Assembly (NCBI GenBank): GCA_016630955.3
Contig: CM049992.1
Location: 558,001-622,000 of the forward strand
From: Didymella arachidicola
Taxonomy: Eukaryota > Ascomycota > Dothideomycetes > Pleosporales > Didymellaceae
Length of the DNA: 64,000 bases
Reading direction: 5' to 3'
Shown here: piece by piece, positions 22,562 through 32,004 of the stretch
How the letters are laid out: the number at the start of each line of letters is the position of its first letter
Position numbering within the stretch: the stretch's first letter is position 1
Notes under the pieces: generated by a model
Databases searched by the model: none
What the model was told of the DNA's origin: nothing
The model's input: only the letters and a program-made list of their open reading frames with translations
Program-made: the position numbers and the translations under genes

Positions 22562-22924
22562 CCTAGTGATCGAGAGTATTTGGTCGCTGGGAGCAAAGAC
22601 TGTCTCTATCTATTACTTTGTACTCTAGACCTCTTTCCACAAGTACCCCATCTTGCCAGCACTGCTCTCCTTGCTATGTGATATGTATCATATAGTAGCC
22701 TTAGTAGCTGTTGAAAACTCGTGTAGTAGAGCTCCTCTCTCGGTAGTGCTCAATCACACTAATATTAGGTTTTGAAGATCCCCTTACTCGCCAAAACATT
22801 TTTCGGATTAAATCGAAGTCCTAGGTCAATAAACTGAAAGATTAGTACAGTACTAGGTCAAGAGTTCCTTCTATTAAGCGATTTTACACTAAAATTAGCT
22901 AACTTTACACTTTATTCTCTCTAA
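22562..22924. other. Intergenic, AT-rich toward the transposon nest
   Basis: 3' flank of the amine oxidase. From about 22740 the sequence becomes AT- and TA-rich with no ORF, consistent with a RIP-decayed relic at the nest border (inference). Confidence 0.4.
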
Positions 22925-22926
22925 TA

Positions 22927-24758
22927 ACGTACCTCACGGGCGAGTCGCCCACTTTTGCCAAGACCACACCAAAACACCAACCTCTACTAATGCCTCCACA
23001 ACTACAACAGACAGACGCGTGCAAAGAGACTCAGATACAACTTGCGCTACAAGCTCTTCAGCAAGACCTTAATCTCTCTGTAAGACGCGCTGCAGCTATC
23101 TTTAACGCGCCCCGAACTACACTAAGTAACCGACGCGCTGGACGACCTTCACGCGTCAATACCATGGCCAACTCATGGAATCTGACCAATACTGAGGACC
23201 AGGTGATTGTTACGCATATACTTGAGCTGTCTAACCAAGGACGGCCTCCCCGGCTTGCAGATGTGACTGATATCGCCAGTTCTCTGCGAAAAGAGCGCGG
23301 TTTGGCCCCTGTTGGCTCAAACTGGGCCAGCACGTGGGTTTTGCGTCAGGAGGAGCTCAAAGTGGTGTTTAATCGCAAGTACGACTACAAGAGAGCCCTC
23401 TATGAGGATCCTGAGGTTATACAGGGCTGGTTTGACCTTGTAGCCAATACCAAAGCCAGGTATGGCATCCAGGACAACGACACGTACAACTTCGATGAGA
23501 CAGGCTTCATGATGGGCTAGATAAGCTCTGGAGCAGTCGTTACAGCTTCAGAGAACCGTGGACGGGCAAAAGCAGTCTAGCTAGGCAATCGCGAGTGGGT
23601 AACAGTCATCTAGGGCATCAATGCCACAGGGTGGGCCATTCCGCCCTACATCATCTTCAAAGCCCGCCGCCACCAGTCCAACTGGTACAAAGATGATGAC
23701 CTGCCCCAGGATTAGATTGTTGCTGTCTCTAAGAACGGCTGGACTACTAATAAGCTTGGTTTTGACTGGTTGAAGCACTTTAACAGGCATACAAAGGCGC
23801 GTACTGTTGGCACCTACCGTTTGCTAATTATCGACGGCCACGAGAGCCACAACTCCAAGGAATTCAAGGAATACTGCAAGGATCACAATATTATAGGTCT
23901 ATGCATGCCTCCGCACTCATCGCACCTCCTGCAGCCACTTGATGTGGCTTGTTTTGGCCCTCTAAAGAAGGCGTACGGGGATGAGGTTAATTAGCTTATG
24001 CGCAACCGGATTAACCACATTACAAAGCAGAAGTTCCTCCTATGCTTTATAGCAGCTTATAACAAAGCTATTACCCCTAGCAACATTTAAGGAGGGTTCT
24101 GAGGGGCCGGATTGGCTCTGTTTGCCCCAGATCGCGTTATATCGACCCTAAATGTGAAGCTGCGCACCCTATCGCTACCACTCCCCCAAAACAGCCCGCT
24201 CTGGCAGTCGCAAACCCTAAGCAATACCCTAGAATTTAGGTCGCAATCAACGCTTGTGAAGAAGAGGATTCAGAGGCATATAGACAGCTTACCAACCTCT
24301 ATAGTTGAAGCGTTTAAGAAGGTCTTAAAGGGGGCAGCAATTGTTGCGCACAAGCTGGCTTTGGCACAACGGGAGAACGCTGCGCTTCACGCAGCTCTAG
24401 CAGCTGCTACAGAACGTAAATCGCGCAAAAGAAGGCATATCTAGACAGAGGGAAGCCTCACGGTTAAAGAGGGCCAGCGGCTGACTGCTCTGTCAGAGTT
24501 TGGCGCGCGTAGTAATGGAAAGAAGAGGAAGACGCAGGTGCGTGCTGAAGGAGGTGAACCATCCCAACGACGCTGTGGACGGTGCGGAGAGGGTGGGCAC
24601 AACGCACGAACGTGCAATAATAGAGCAGAAGAGGTCCCTAAGTAATATTACAGCTTGTTTTGCCTTATGCAGGGCTAATTTGTGGTGTTCTAGGCCATAA
24701 TGTAGGTGTTTTTGGTGGGGTCTTGGCAAAAGTGGCCTACTAGACAGGGTGGCCCACT
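22927..24758 (+). mobile_element. Fot1/pogo-like transposon, copy A (chimeric, decayed)
   Basis: The left terminus at 22927 is flanked by TA and reads ACGTACCTCACGGGC, then a single subterminal unit GGGCGAGTCGCCCAC and the inner block TTTTGCCAAGACCACACC. The right inner TIR block lies at about 24709-24737 but carries a different subterminal sequence (AGTGGGCCAC type, as in copy C). It is cut off before the terminal ACGTAC, at the junction with the second repeat family near 24758. So the ends do not match each other. Interior about 90% or more like copies D and E by eye. Confidence 0.8.
22990..24645 (+). pseudogene. Transposase of copy A, many nonsense codons
   Basis: Homologous throughout to the intact transposase at 32085. 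The N-terminal HTH_psq/CENP-B-like region is open to 23517. In-frame stops then occur at 23518, 23578, 23611, 23713, 23992 and later. Comparison with sister copies shows these arise from CAG, CAA, CGA or TGG codons, i.e. C-to-T changes on one strand or the other. The catalytic-region text (LLIIDGHESHNS, SHLLQPLDVACFGPLKKAYG) and the C-terminal zinc knuckle (RRCGRCGEGGHNARTC) are still readable. Non-functional. Confidence 0.9.
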
Positions 24759-24759
24759 T

Positions 24760-24836
24760 GGCTGCTGAGATTTGTCCCCAAGCTTTTGAGATTTGTCCCC
24801 AAGATGAGATTTGTCCCCAACGCTAGCTCGATCTTT
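24760..24836 (+). repeat. Left terminus remnant of a second element family (GAGATTTGTCCCCAA repeats)
   Basis: Three direct copies of GAGATTTGTCCCCAA lie within 24767-24832, ending in CGCTA. The same motif occurs inverted at 34149-34223, where it leads into a complete ACGTAC terminus. The pair therefore looks like the two ends of one element, with the left outer end lost at the junction with copy A. Confidence 0.6.
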
Positions 24837-24884
24837 GCTAGCGTCATATAGATTACAGGTATTCTATTCATCTAAACATAGGTG

Positions 24885-25223
24885 CATGTGAAGGGACGCT
24901 GCGTTTGGAACATGCCTGTTGCTAGGCCTATTGCCTACTCACACCGTCGTCTCTTCCGTGGTCTAAGGTCTTTCCAGGCTTCTAGAGCTGCCACTGCTGT
25001 AGCGCGTTTAGGCCGCTGTGTAGATATAACCTTAGGCTTAATAATTGCATCTTAAGCATTAACCTGTGCAAATCTCTTAGCATAGAAAGCCTCTATGTCT
25101 CTAAAATAATAGTTCTAAGCTATAGTTAGTGTGCAGGAAGCGAAGAGTCCTTGCGTGGCAAGAGCTATGTTCCGCGCCTCCACCAGCTCTGCAGGATCCT
25201 CCTCCTGCCCCGTCTCTGCCAGA
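24885..25223 (-). pseudogene. Decayed coding fragment, probably from a transposable element
   Basis: Read on the minus strand from about 25220, a frame of some 110 codons has protein-like composition (AETGQEEDPAELVEARNIAL; YFRDIEAFYAKRFAQVNA; AALEAWKDLRPRKRRR) broken by three stops, each explicable as CAG/CAA to TAG/TAA. I cannot name the family. It lies just inside the second-family left terminus and may be that element's own gene. Confidence 0.4.
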
Positions 25224-25531
25224 AAGTTAGTAGCTGTTACGATTCCTTCCTACCAGCCAACCAGGTGCTAACACCCTACGAATAACGGACACACCTGGCG
25301 CAGTAATTACACGGGCCCTCCCGTGCGGCACAGTTAATTACAAAGTCACGTGACTGGCTCACTCCTTGGCAGTCGAGCCGGGTGGACCCCACGTGATAGC
25401 TCACGCAGCTCACGTCGAGCTCGTCGAGCCTGGCTCACGATCCACTTAGTGAGCCAGGAGGATTTCGTATGTATCCCTCAAGTATATAGTACGTAGGAAC
25501 ACAACTCTTATAGTTCGTGTTCAACCTAAGT
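25224..25531. repeat. Possible LTR-like or older repeat sequence, split by copy B
   Basis: A GC-richer stretch with repeated CTCACG/CACGTGA/GAGCC motifs, non-coding, that begins TGTTACG near 25229. Its apparent continuation is 27400-27592 on the far side of copy B. The look is LTR-like, but no partner LTR, primer-binding site or polypurine tract was found, so identity is open. Confidence 0.3.
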
Positions 25532-25533
25532 TA

Positions 25534-27397
25534 ACGTACATGTATAGCGAGCCGGTCAGCAAGCGAGTCGGTCACTTTTGCCAAGACCACACCAAAGTAC
25601 ACCTTCTACAACAATGTCTCAACAACAACACAATATTAACGCGTTAAAGGAAGCTCAGATACAGCTTGCGCTTCAAGCTCTTAAACAAGACGCGAATCTC
25701 TCCCAGCGACGCGCTGCAGCCATCTATAAGGTCTCCCAAACAACACTAAGCGACCGACGCGCAGGACGACCTTCACGAGCTGATACTATGGCCAATTCAC
25801 GGAAGCTGGACAATAATGAGGAGGAGGTGATTGTTCAGCACATACTTGAGCTAGACGAGCGAGGATTTAGCCCTCGGCTTGCAGATGTGGCTGCTATGGC
25901 CAATTCTCTGCGCGCAGAGCGCAATCTAGGCCATGTTGGCTCAAGGTGGGCCAGCATGTTTGTTAAGCGCCAACCAGAGCTTAAAATGAAGTTTAATCGC
26001 AAGTACGACTACAAGAGAGCCCTCTGCGAGGATCCCAGGCTTATGCAGGGCTGGTTTAGCCTGGTAGCCAACAGTAAAGTCAAGTACGGCATCCAGGATG
26101 AAGACACGTACAATTTCGATGAGACAGGCTTTATAATGGGTCAGATATCCACTAGAGCAGTTGTTACAGCTTCAGAGAGACGAGGAAGACCAAAGGCAGT
26201 CCAGGCAGGCAACCGGGAGTGGACAACGGTCATACAGGGTGTGAATGCCAAAGGATGGGCTATTCCACCCTTTATTATCTTCAAGGCGCGTCACCACCTC
26301 TCTGGCTGGTACAAAGAGGAGGACCTGCCCCAGGATTGGGTTATTGGAGTCTCTAATAACGGCTGGACTACTAATGAGCTTGGCTTTGAGTGGTTGAAGC
26401 ACTTTGACGCGCATACAAAGGAGCGTACTGTTGGTACCCACCGACTGCTGATTATTGACGGCCATGAGAGCCACAACTCGCTCCAATTCCAGCAATACTG
26501 CAAGGATAACAAGATTGTTACCCTATGTATGCCTCCGCACTCATCGCACCTCCTACAGCCACTTGATGTAGGCTGTTTTGCCCCTTTGAAGCAGGCGTAT
26601 GGGCGCTAAGCTGAAATGCTTATGCGCAACCGGATCAGCCACATTACAAAGACTGAGTTCCTGCCATGCTTTAAAGCAGCCTATAATGCAGTATTTACTG
26701 CTAGCAACATCCAAGGAGGGTTCCGAGGTGCTGGATTAGTTCCTTTTAACCCAGAACGGGTTATTAAGGCCCTTAGTGTGAAGCTGAGAACTCTATCACC
26801 ACTACTCCCCTTAAATAGCCCGCTCTGGCAGTCGCAAACCCCAAGCAATACCCTAGAATTTAGGTCGCAATCAACGCTTGTGAAGAAGAAGATTCAGACG
26901 CACGTAGATAGCTTACCAACCTCTATAGTTGAAGCGTTTGAGAAGGTCTCAAAGGGGGCAGCAATTATTGCGCACAAGCTGGTTTTAGCACAACAGGAGA
27001 TTGCTGAGCTTCGAGCGGCTAATGAGGCCGCCACACGACGAAAATCACATAAAAGAAAGCGGGTACAGAAGGAAGGGACACTAATAGTTAAGGATAGCCA
27101 GCGCCTAGCAACTCTAAAGGAGTTCGGGGTGCGTAGTGATGGAAAGAGGGTAAAGAAGCAGGTGCGCGGTCAAGAGGGTGAGCCATCCCAAAGGCGCTGT
27201 GGAAGGTGCAACAAGGCGGGGCACAACGCGCGAACATGCAAGAATGCTGTAGAAGAGGTCTCTTAGTAATATTATAGCTTGTTTTGCCCTATACAGGGCT
27301 AGTTTGTGGTGTTTTAGGCCATAATAGGGTTAATTTTGGTGTGGTCTTGGCAAAAGTGACCGACTTGCTTGCTGACCGGCTCGCTATACATGTACGT
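25534..27397 (+). mobile_element. Fot1/pogo-like transposon, copy B (full length, 1864 bp)
   Basis: Flanked by TA at 25532-25533 and 27398-27399. Inverted termini of about 60 bp match except for one base. Outer block ACGTACATGTATA, then the direct-repeat pair GCGAGCCGGTCA / GCGAGTCGGTCA, then CTTTTGCCAAGACCACACC. It encodes a transposase with a single nonsense codon. Confidence 0.95.
25614..27266 (+). pseudogene. Transposase of copy B, one nonsense codon
   Basis: Open from ATG at 25614 to 26606, then TAA at 26607-26609, then open again to 27266. In copy F the same codon is CAA (YGRQAEM), so the defect is one C-to-T change in a CpA context. All other features are intact: HTH_psq-like (AALQALKQDANLSQRRAA-type region), CENP-B-like HTH, catalytic Asp motifs (NFDETGFIMG, LIIDGHESHN, QPLDVGCF) and the C-terminal CX2CX4HX4C knuckle. 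Full-length it would be 550 residues. Confidence 0.93.
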
Positions 27398-27399
27398 TA

Positions 27400-27592
27400 T
27401 CAAGTTTGTCTTTAGATCTCAAACCCAACCTTCGAGCTAGACAGTCTATTCTGTACTACTCATCGTTACCCTGCTCTCGAGACTAACAGATCGTATCTGT
27501 ACACCTCACTGCAACCCAACCCCTTCGGCTTCCTGTTACCGTACTCATCCCCGAGAACCAATAGAATTAGTGCTTACGAGCTTTGCTTAAAG
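27400..27592. other. Inter-element sequence between copy B and MITE-like element
   Basis: Pyrimidine-rich non-coding DNA that presumably was contiguous with 25224-25533 before copy B inserted. No ORF. Confidence 0.35.
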
Positions 27593-27594
27593 TA

Positions 27595-28021
27595 ACGTAC
27601 ATCACAGGCGAGCGGACCACACGGGCGAGCGGACCACCTAGTTTTACTAGTTAAATCTCTATTTCTACTCCTAAATAACTACTCTAATACTAGAGATTAA
27701 ATTTTAAACTTTTTATAATAGAGCTGCAAGTATATAAAGAAGCTATTTCTTAAATCTAGAAGCTATAGCTTTAGTAGGAAACTAGCTATTAATAAAAAAG
27801 TGTATTGCAGGGATTATTTAGACCTACTTTTCTATAGCTTTAGATCTAGAAGAGCTAGAGCTTAGCTACTTATAAGACTTAAAGCATACCTATATAAGAT
27901 ATAGATATTTAATTTTTAGAAGATTCTATAGAATAGTTCTAGAGTTATTAGCCTCTAGATGTTTGGTTTTCTCTAGTAAAACTAGTTGGTCCGCTTGCCT
28001 ATGTAGTCTGCTTGCCTGTAA
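27595..28021. mobile_element. MITE-like element M sharing the Fot outer terminus
   Basis: The left end follows TA (27593-27594) and reads ACGTACATCACAGGCG, with the direct-repeat pair GGCGAGCGGACCAC twice and then CTAGTTTTACTAG. The right end (about 27975-28021) carries the inverted equivalent (GGCAAGCGGACCAACTAG on the opposite strand) but lacks the outermost ACGTAC, where copy C abuts. The interior is about 320 bp, strongly AT/TA-rich and non-coding. It shares the terminus layout of the 1.86-kb elements but not their inner TTTTGCCAAGACC block. Confidence 0.65.
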
Positions 28022-28023
28022 TA

Positions 28024-29888
28024 ACGTACCTCACGGGTAAGTGGGCCACCCTGTCTAGTGGGCCACTTTTGCCAAGACCACACCAAAACTCTCTCCCTAC
28101 ACTAATGCCTCAACAACAAGGTCAATCAGACGCGTTAAAAGAAGCTCGGATACAGCTTGCACTTCAAGCTATCAAACAGGATGCGAATCTCTCCCTGCGA
28201 CGCGTTGCAGCTATCTTCAACGTGCCCCGAACTACACTAGCCCAACGACGCGCTGGACAGCCCTCAAGAGTTGATTCTATGCCTAGCCGACGGTATCTGG
28301 ATGAGCACGCAGAGGAGGCGATTGTTGATCACGTTCTTTACCTTATACAGCGAGGAGAACCCCCTCGCTTGTCAGATGTGGCTGATATGGCCAATTTGCT
28401 GCGACAAGAGCGTGGAATGGCCCCTGTTGGCCGAAATTGGCCCAGTACGTTTGTAAAGCGTCAACCAAGGCTAAAAGTAAAGTTTAGTCGCAAGTATGAC
28501 TACAAGAGAGCCCTCTGCGAGGATCCTGAGATAATACAGGGCTGGTTCAGCCTAGTAGCTAATGTCAAAGCTAAGTACGGCATTGTGGACGAAGACACGT
28601 ACAACTTTGACGAGACTGGCTTTGCAATGGGTCAGATTACCCCTGGAGCAGTGGTTGCAGACGTAGAGAACCGAGGACGAGCAAAGCAGATACAGCCAGG
28701 CAATAAGGAGTGGGCTACGTTAATCTTAGGCGTAAATGCTGCAGGGTGGGCTATTCCACCCTTTATTATCCTTAAAGCCAAAACCCACACCACCAACTGG
28801 TCTAAGGACAAAGATCTGCCCCAGGACTGGGTAATTGGGGTCTCTGAGAACGGCTGGACCAACAACGAGCTTGGTCTTGACTGGTTGAAGCACTTTAACA
28901 GGCATACTAAGGAGCGTACCTATGGGACCCACCGTTTGCTACTTATAGACGGCCATGAGAGCCACCAGGCCGCAGCATTCACCCAATACTGCAAAGAGAA
29001 CAAGATTGTAACTCTTACAATGCCTGCGCACTCATCGCACCTCTTGCAGCCGCTTGATGTGGGTTGTTTTGCCCCTTTGAAGCGGGAGTACGGGCATCAG
29101 GTCAACAAGCTCTCGCGCAACCGGATCAACCACATAGACAAGCAGTCGTTCCTAGTATGCTTAAGAGCAGCATATAACGCGACTATCACCCCTAGCAACA
29201 TCCAGGGAGGGTTCCGAGGCGCTGGATTGGTCCCCTTTGACCCAGAACGGGTCATATCAACCCTCAATGTGAGGCTGCGGACTCCATCACCCCAACTACC
29301 TACCAACAACGAGCCCTGGCAGTCCCAAACCCCCAAAAACCTGCTTGAATTTCAGTCGCAATCAACTCTAATTCGAGACAAGTATAAGAGGCAGCAGGGC
29401 AGCTCACCAAATTCAGTGTATAGCGCGCTAGAGCACTATGCAAAGGGGGGAGCAAAGGTAGCGCACCAGCTTGCGTTGATGAGAAAGGAACGTGATGAGC
29501 TTCGAGAGGCTCTAGCAGCTGCAACAGAGCGCAAATCACATAAAAGGAAGCGAATTCAAACAGGAGGGAGCATAACAGTTGAAGAGGCACAGCGTTTAAC
29601 TGCTCTAAAGGAGTTTGGCGTGCGTGGTGATGGTAAGAAGCCAAAGAAGAGGATGCGCGCTGAAGGAGGTGAACTATCCCAACGACGGTGTGGAACGTGC
29701 GGAGAGACAGGGCACAACGCGCGAACGTGTAAATAACACTTATCTACCATGGACCTTGCCAGGACGTCTTCCTCAGAACCCCCATACGCGAGGTGCTGTT
29801 ACTATACTACAATTTAATGTGAAGTTTGGTGTGGTCTTGGCAAAAGTGGCCCACTAGACAGGGTGGCCCACTTACCCGTGAGGTACGT
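28024..29888 (+). mobile_element. Fot1/pogo-like transposon, copy C (full length, 1865 bp, ORF intact)
   Basis: Flanked by TA at 28022-28023 and 29889-29890. The inverted ends are identical over about 65 bp: ACGTACCTCACGGGTA, then AGTGGGCCAC, spacer CCTGTCT, AGTGGGCCAC, and TTTTGCCAAGACCACACC. Identical ends and an intact ORF indicate recent insertion. Confidence 0.96.
28105..29736 (+). CDS. Intact pogo/Fot1 transposase (copy C), DDE superfamily
   Basis: 543 residues from the ATG that corresponds to the starts in copies A, B, D and E. The N-terminal HTH_psq-like segment (LALQAIKQDANLSLRRVAAIF) is followed by a CENP-B/tc5-type HTH region (EEAIVDHVLYLIQRGEPPRL; WPSTFVKRQPRLKVKFSRKYD). The catalytic core has Asp motifs NFDETGFAMG, LLIDGHESHQ and LLQPLDVGCF. 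A basic KRKRIQ stretch and a zinc knuckle (CGTCGETGHNARTC) end the protein. The enzyme would cut and paste elements at TA sites. It diverges clearly from the E transposase, so it is a separate lineage. No intron is needed. Confidence 0.95.
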   Translation: MPQQQGQSDALKEARIQLALQAIKQDANLSLRRVAAIFNVPRTTLAQRRAGQPSRVDSMPSRRYLDEHAEEAIVDHVLYLIQRGEPPRLSDVADMANLLRQERGMAPVGRNWPSTFVKRQPRLKVKFSRKYDYKRALCEDPEIIQGWFSLVANVKAKYGIVDEDTYNFDETGFAMGQITPGAVVADVENRGRAKQIQPGNKEWATLILGVNAAGWAIPPFIILKAKTHTTNWSKDKDLPQDWVIGVSENGWTNNELGLDWLKHFNRHTKERTYGTHRLLLIDGHESHQAAAFTQYCKENKIVTLTMPAHSSHLLQPLDVGCFAPLKREYGHQVNKLSRNRINHIDKQSFLVCLRAAYNATITPSNIQGGFRGAGLVPFDPERVISTLNVRLRTPSPQLPTNNEPWQSQTPKNLLEFQSQSTLIRDKYKRQQGSSPNSVYSALEHYAKGGAKVAHQLALMRKERDELREALAAATERKSHKRKRIQTGGSITVEEAQRLTALKEFGVRGDGKKPKKRMRAEGGELSQRRCGTCGETGHNARTCK

Positions 29889-29980
29889 TATAGCTCTTAA
29901 GGCAAGCTTCTAATACTATTAGGCTTTTTTTATTAAAATACTTCTTTCTAAAAGCCTTCCTCTTACTATAGATATTAGTG
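29889..29980. other. Short AT-rich spacer between copies C and D
   Basis: About 90 bp of AT-rich sequence separating two full-length elements. Copy D's left flank here is TG rather than the expected TA. Confidence 0.5.
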
Positions 29981-31846
29981 ACGTACATCACGGGCGAGCG
30001 GCGCACATGGGCGAGCGGCGCACTTTTGCCAAGACCCCACCAAAAACACCCACGTTATGGCCCAGAACACCACAAATTGGCCCTGCACGAGACAAAACAA
30101 GCTGTAATATTACTTAGGGACCTCTTCTGCTCTATTATTGCACGTTTGCGCGTTGTGCCCACCCTCTCCGCACCGTCCACAGCGTCGTTGGGATGGTTCA
30201 CCTCCTTTAGCACGCACCTGCGTCTTCCTCTTCTTTCCATCACTACGCGCGCTAAACTCTAATAGAGTAGTCCACCGCTGGCCCTCTTTAACTGTGAGGA
30301 TTCCCTCTGTCTGGATACGCTTTCTTTTGCGCGATTTACGTTCTGTAGCAGCTGCTAGAGCTGCGTGAAGCGCAGCGTTCTCCCGTTGTGCCAAAGCCAG
30401 CTTGTGCGCAACAATTGCTGCCCCCTTTAAGACCTTCTTAAACGCTTCAACTATAGAGGTTGGTAAGCTGTCTATATGCCTCTAAATCCTCTTCTTCACA
30501 AGCGTTGATTGGGACCCGAATTCTAGGGTATTGCTTAGGGTTTGCGACTGCCAGAGCGGGCTGTTTTGGGGGAGTGGTGGCGATGGGGTGCGCAGCCTCA
30601 CATTCAGGGTTGATATAACGCGATCTGGATCAAATAGAGCTAATCCGGCCCCTTGGAACCCTCCCTGGATGTTGCTAGAGGTTATAGCTTTGTTATAAGC
30701 TGCTATAAAGCATAGGAGGAACTCCTGCTTTGTGATGTGGTTAATCCAGTTGTGTATAAGCTAATTAACCTCATCCCCGTACGCCTTCTTTAGAGGGCCA
30801 AAACAAGCCACATCAAGTGGCTGAAGGAGGTGCGATGAGTGCGGAGGCATGCATAGGATCACAATCTTCTGATCCTTGCAGTATTGCGCGAATTCTGCAG
30901 TGTTATGGCTCCCATGACCATTAATAATCAGCAACTGGTGGCTGCTAACAGTACGCGCCTTTGTATGCCTGTTAAAGTGCTTCAACCAGTCAAAACCAAG
31001 CTTATTAGTAGTCTAGCCGTTCTTAGAGACAGCAACAGTCCAATCCTAGGGCAGGTCATCATCTTTGTACTAGTTAGACTGGTGGCGGCGGGCTTTGAAG
31101 ATGATGTAGGGCGGGATTGCCCACCCTGTGGCATTGATGCCCTGGATGACCGTTACCCACTCGCGATTGCCTGGCTGGACTGCTTTTGCCCGTCTACGGG
31201 TCTCTGAAGCTGTAACGACTGCTCCAGAGCTTATCTGGCCCATCATGAAGCCTGTCTCGTCGAAGTTGTACGTGTTGTTGTCCTGGATGCTATACTTGGC
31301 TTTAGTGTTAGCTACAAGGTTGAACCAACCCTGTATAACCTCAGGATCCTCACAGAGGGCTCTCTTGTAGTCGTACTTGCGATTAAACACCACTTTGAGC
31401 TCCTCCTGACGCGAAACGAACGTGCTGGCCCAGTTTGAGCCAACAGGGGCCAAACCGCGCTCTTTCCGCAGAGAATTGGCGATATCAGTCACATCTGCAA
31501 GCCGGGGAGGCCGTCCTTGGTTAGACAGCTCAAGTATATGCGTAACAATCACCTCCTCCTCAGTATTGGTCAGATTTCGTGAGTTGGCCATAGTATCAAC
31601 GCGTGAAGGTCGTCCGGCGCGTCTTGCGCGTAGTGTTGTTTCAGGGGCGCTGAAGATAGCTGCAGCGCGTCGAACAGAGAGATTAGGGTCTTGTTTAAGA
31701 GCTTGGATTGCAAGCTGTATCTGAGCTTCTTTTAACGCGTCTGTCTGTTGTTTTTGTGGAGGCATTAGTAGAGGTTGGTGTTTTGGTAGGGTCTTGGCAA
31801 AAGTGCGCCGCTCGCCCATGTGCGCCGCTCGCCCGTGATGTACGTT
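29981..31846 (-). mobile_element. Fot1/pogo-like transposon, copy D (full length, 1866 bp, decayed ORF)
   Basis: Inserted in reverse. Ends are ACGTACATCACGGGCGAG..., with a pair of GGGCGAGCGGCGCAC units separated by AT, then TTTTGCCAAGACC. Both ends are identical through this stretch and differ by one base just inside. The right flank is TA (31847-31848); the left flank reads TG, a probable mutated target site. Confidence 0.93.
30110..31765 (-). pseudogene. Transposase of copy D, several nonsense codons
   Basis: Open from the ATG at 31765 to about 31073, where a Trp codon present in copy E has become TAG. It is open again over 30985-30764 (HFNRHTKARTV...QPLDVACFGPLKKAYGDEVN) and then broken at codons that are CAG in relatives. 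The C-terminal zinc knuckle is present but its last Cys context is altered (GHNAQTCNN). Closest relative in the window is copy A. The stop pattern is C-to-T/G-to-A, as in A and B. Confidence 0.9.
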
Positions 31847-31848
31847 AG

Positions 31849-32002
31849 TTATAGTTCTTATTTTATAGTTCTAGCTTCTATTATACTATACTTTGTTCTA
31901 AAGATAATAAGCTTAAAAGAACACCTAATAGAGCGTGTACTTATGCTAAGAAGCCTTATAGTTAACTAGTAGTTGTGCCTAAAACAATTGTAGTAATAGT
32001 AA
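31849..32002. other. AT-rich spacer between copies D and E
   Basis: About 155 bp, AT-rich, no ORF. Confidence 0.5.
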
Positions 32003-32004
32003 TA

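Noticed and set aside
23581..24444. Separate small ORFs inside copies A and D as independent genes
   Set aside because: They are fragments of a single transposase frame broken by stop codons, or antisense shadows of it.
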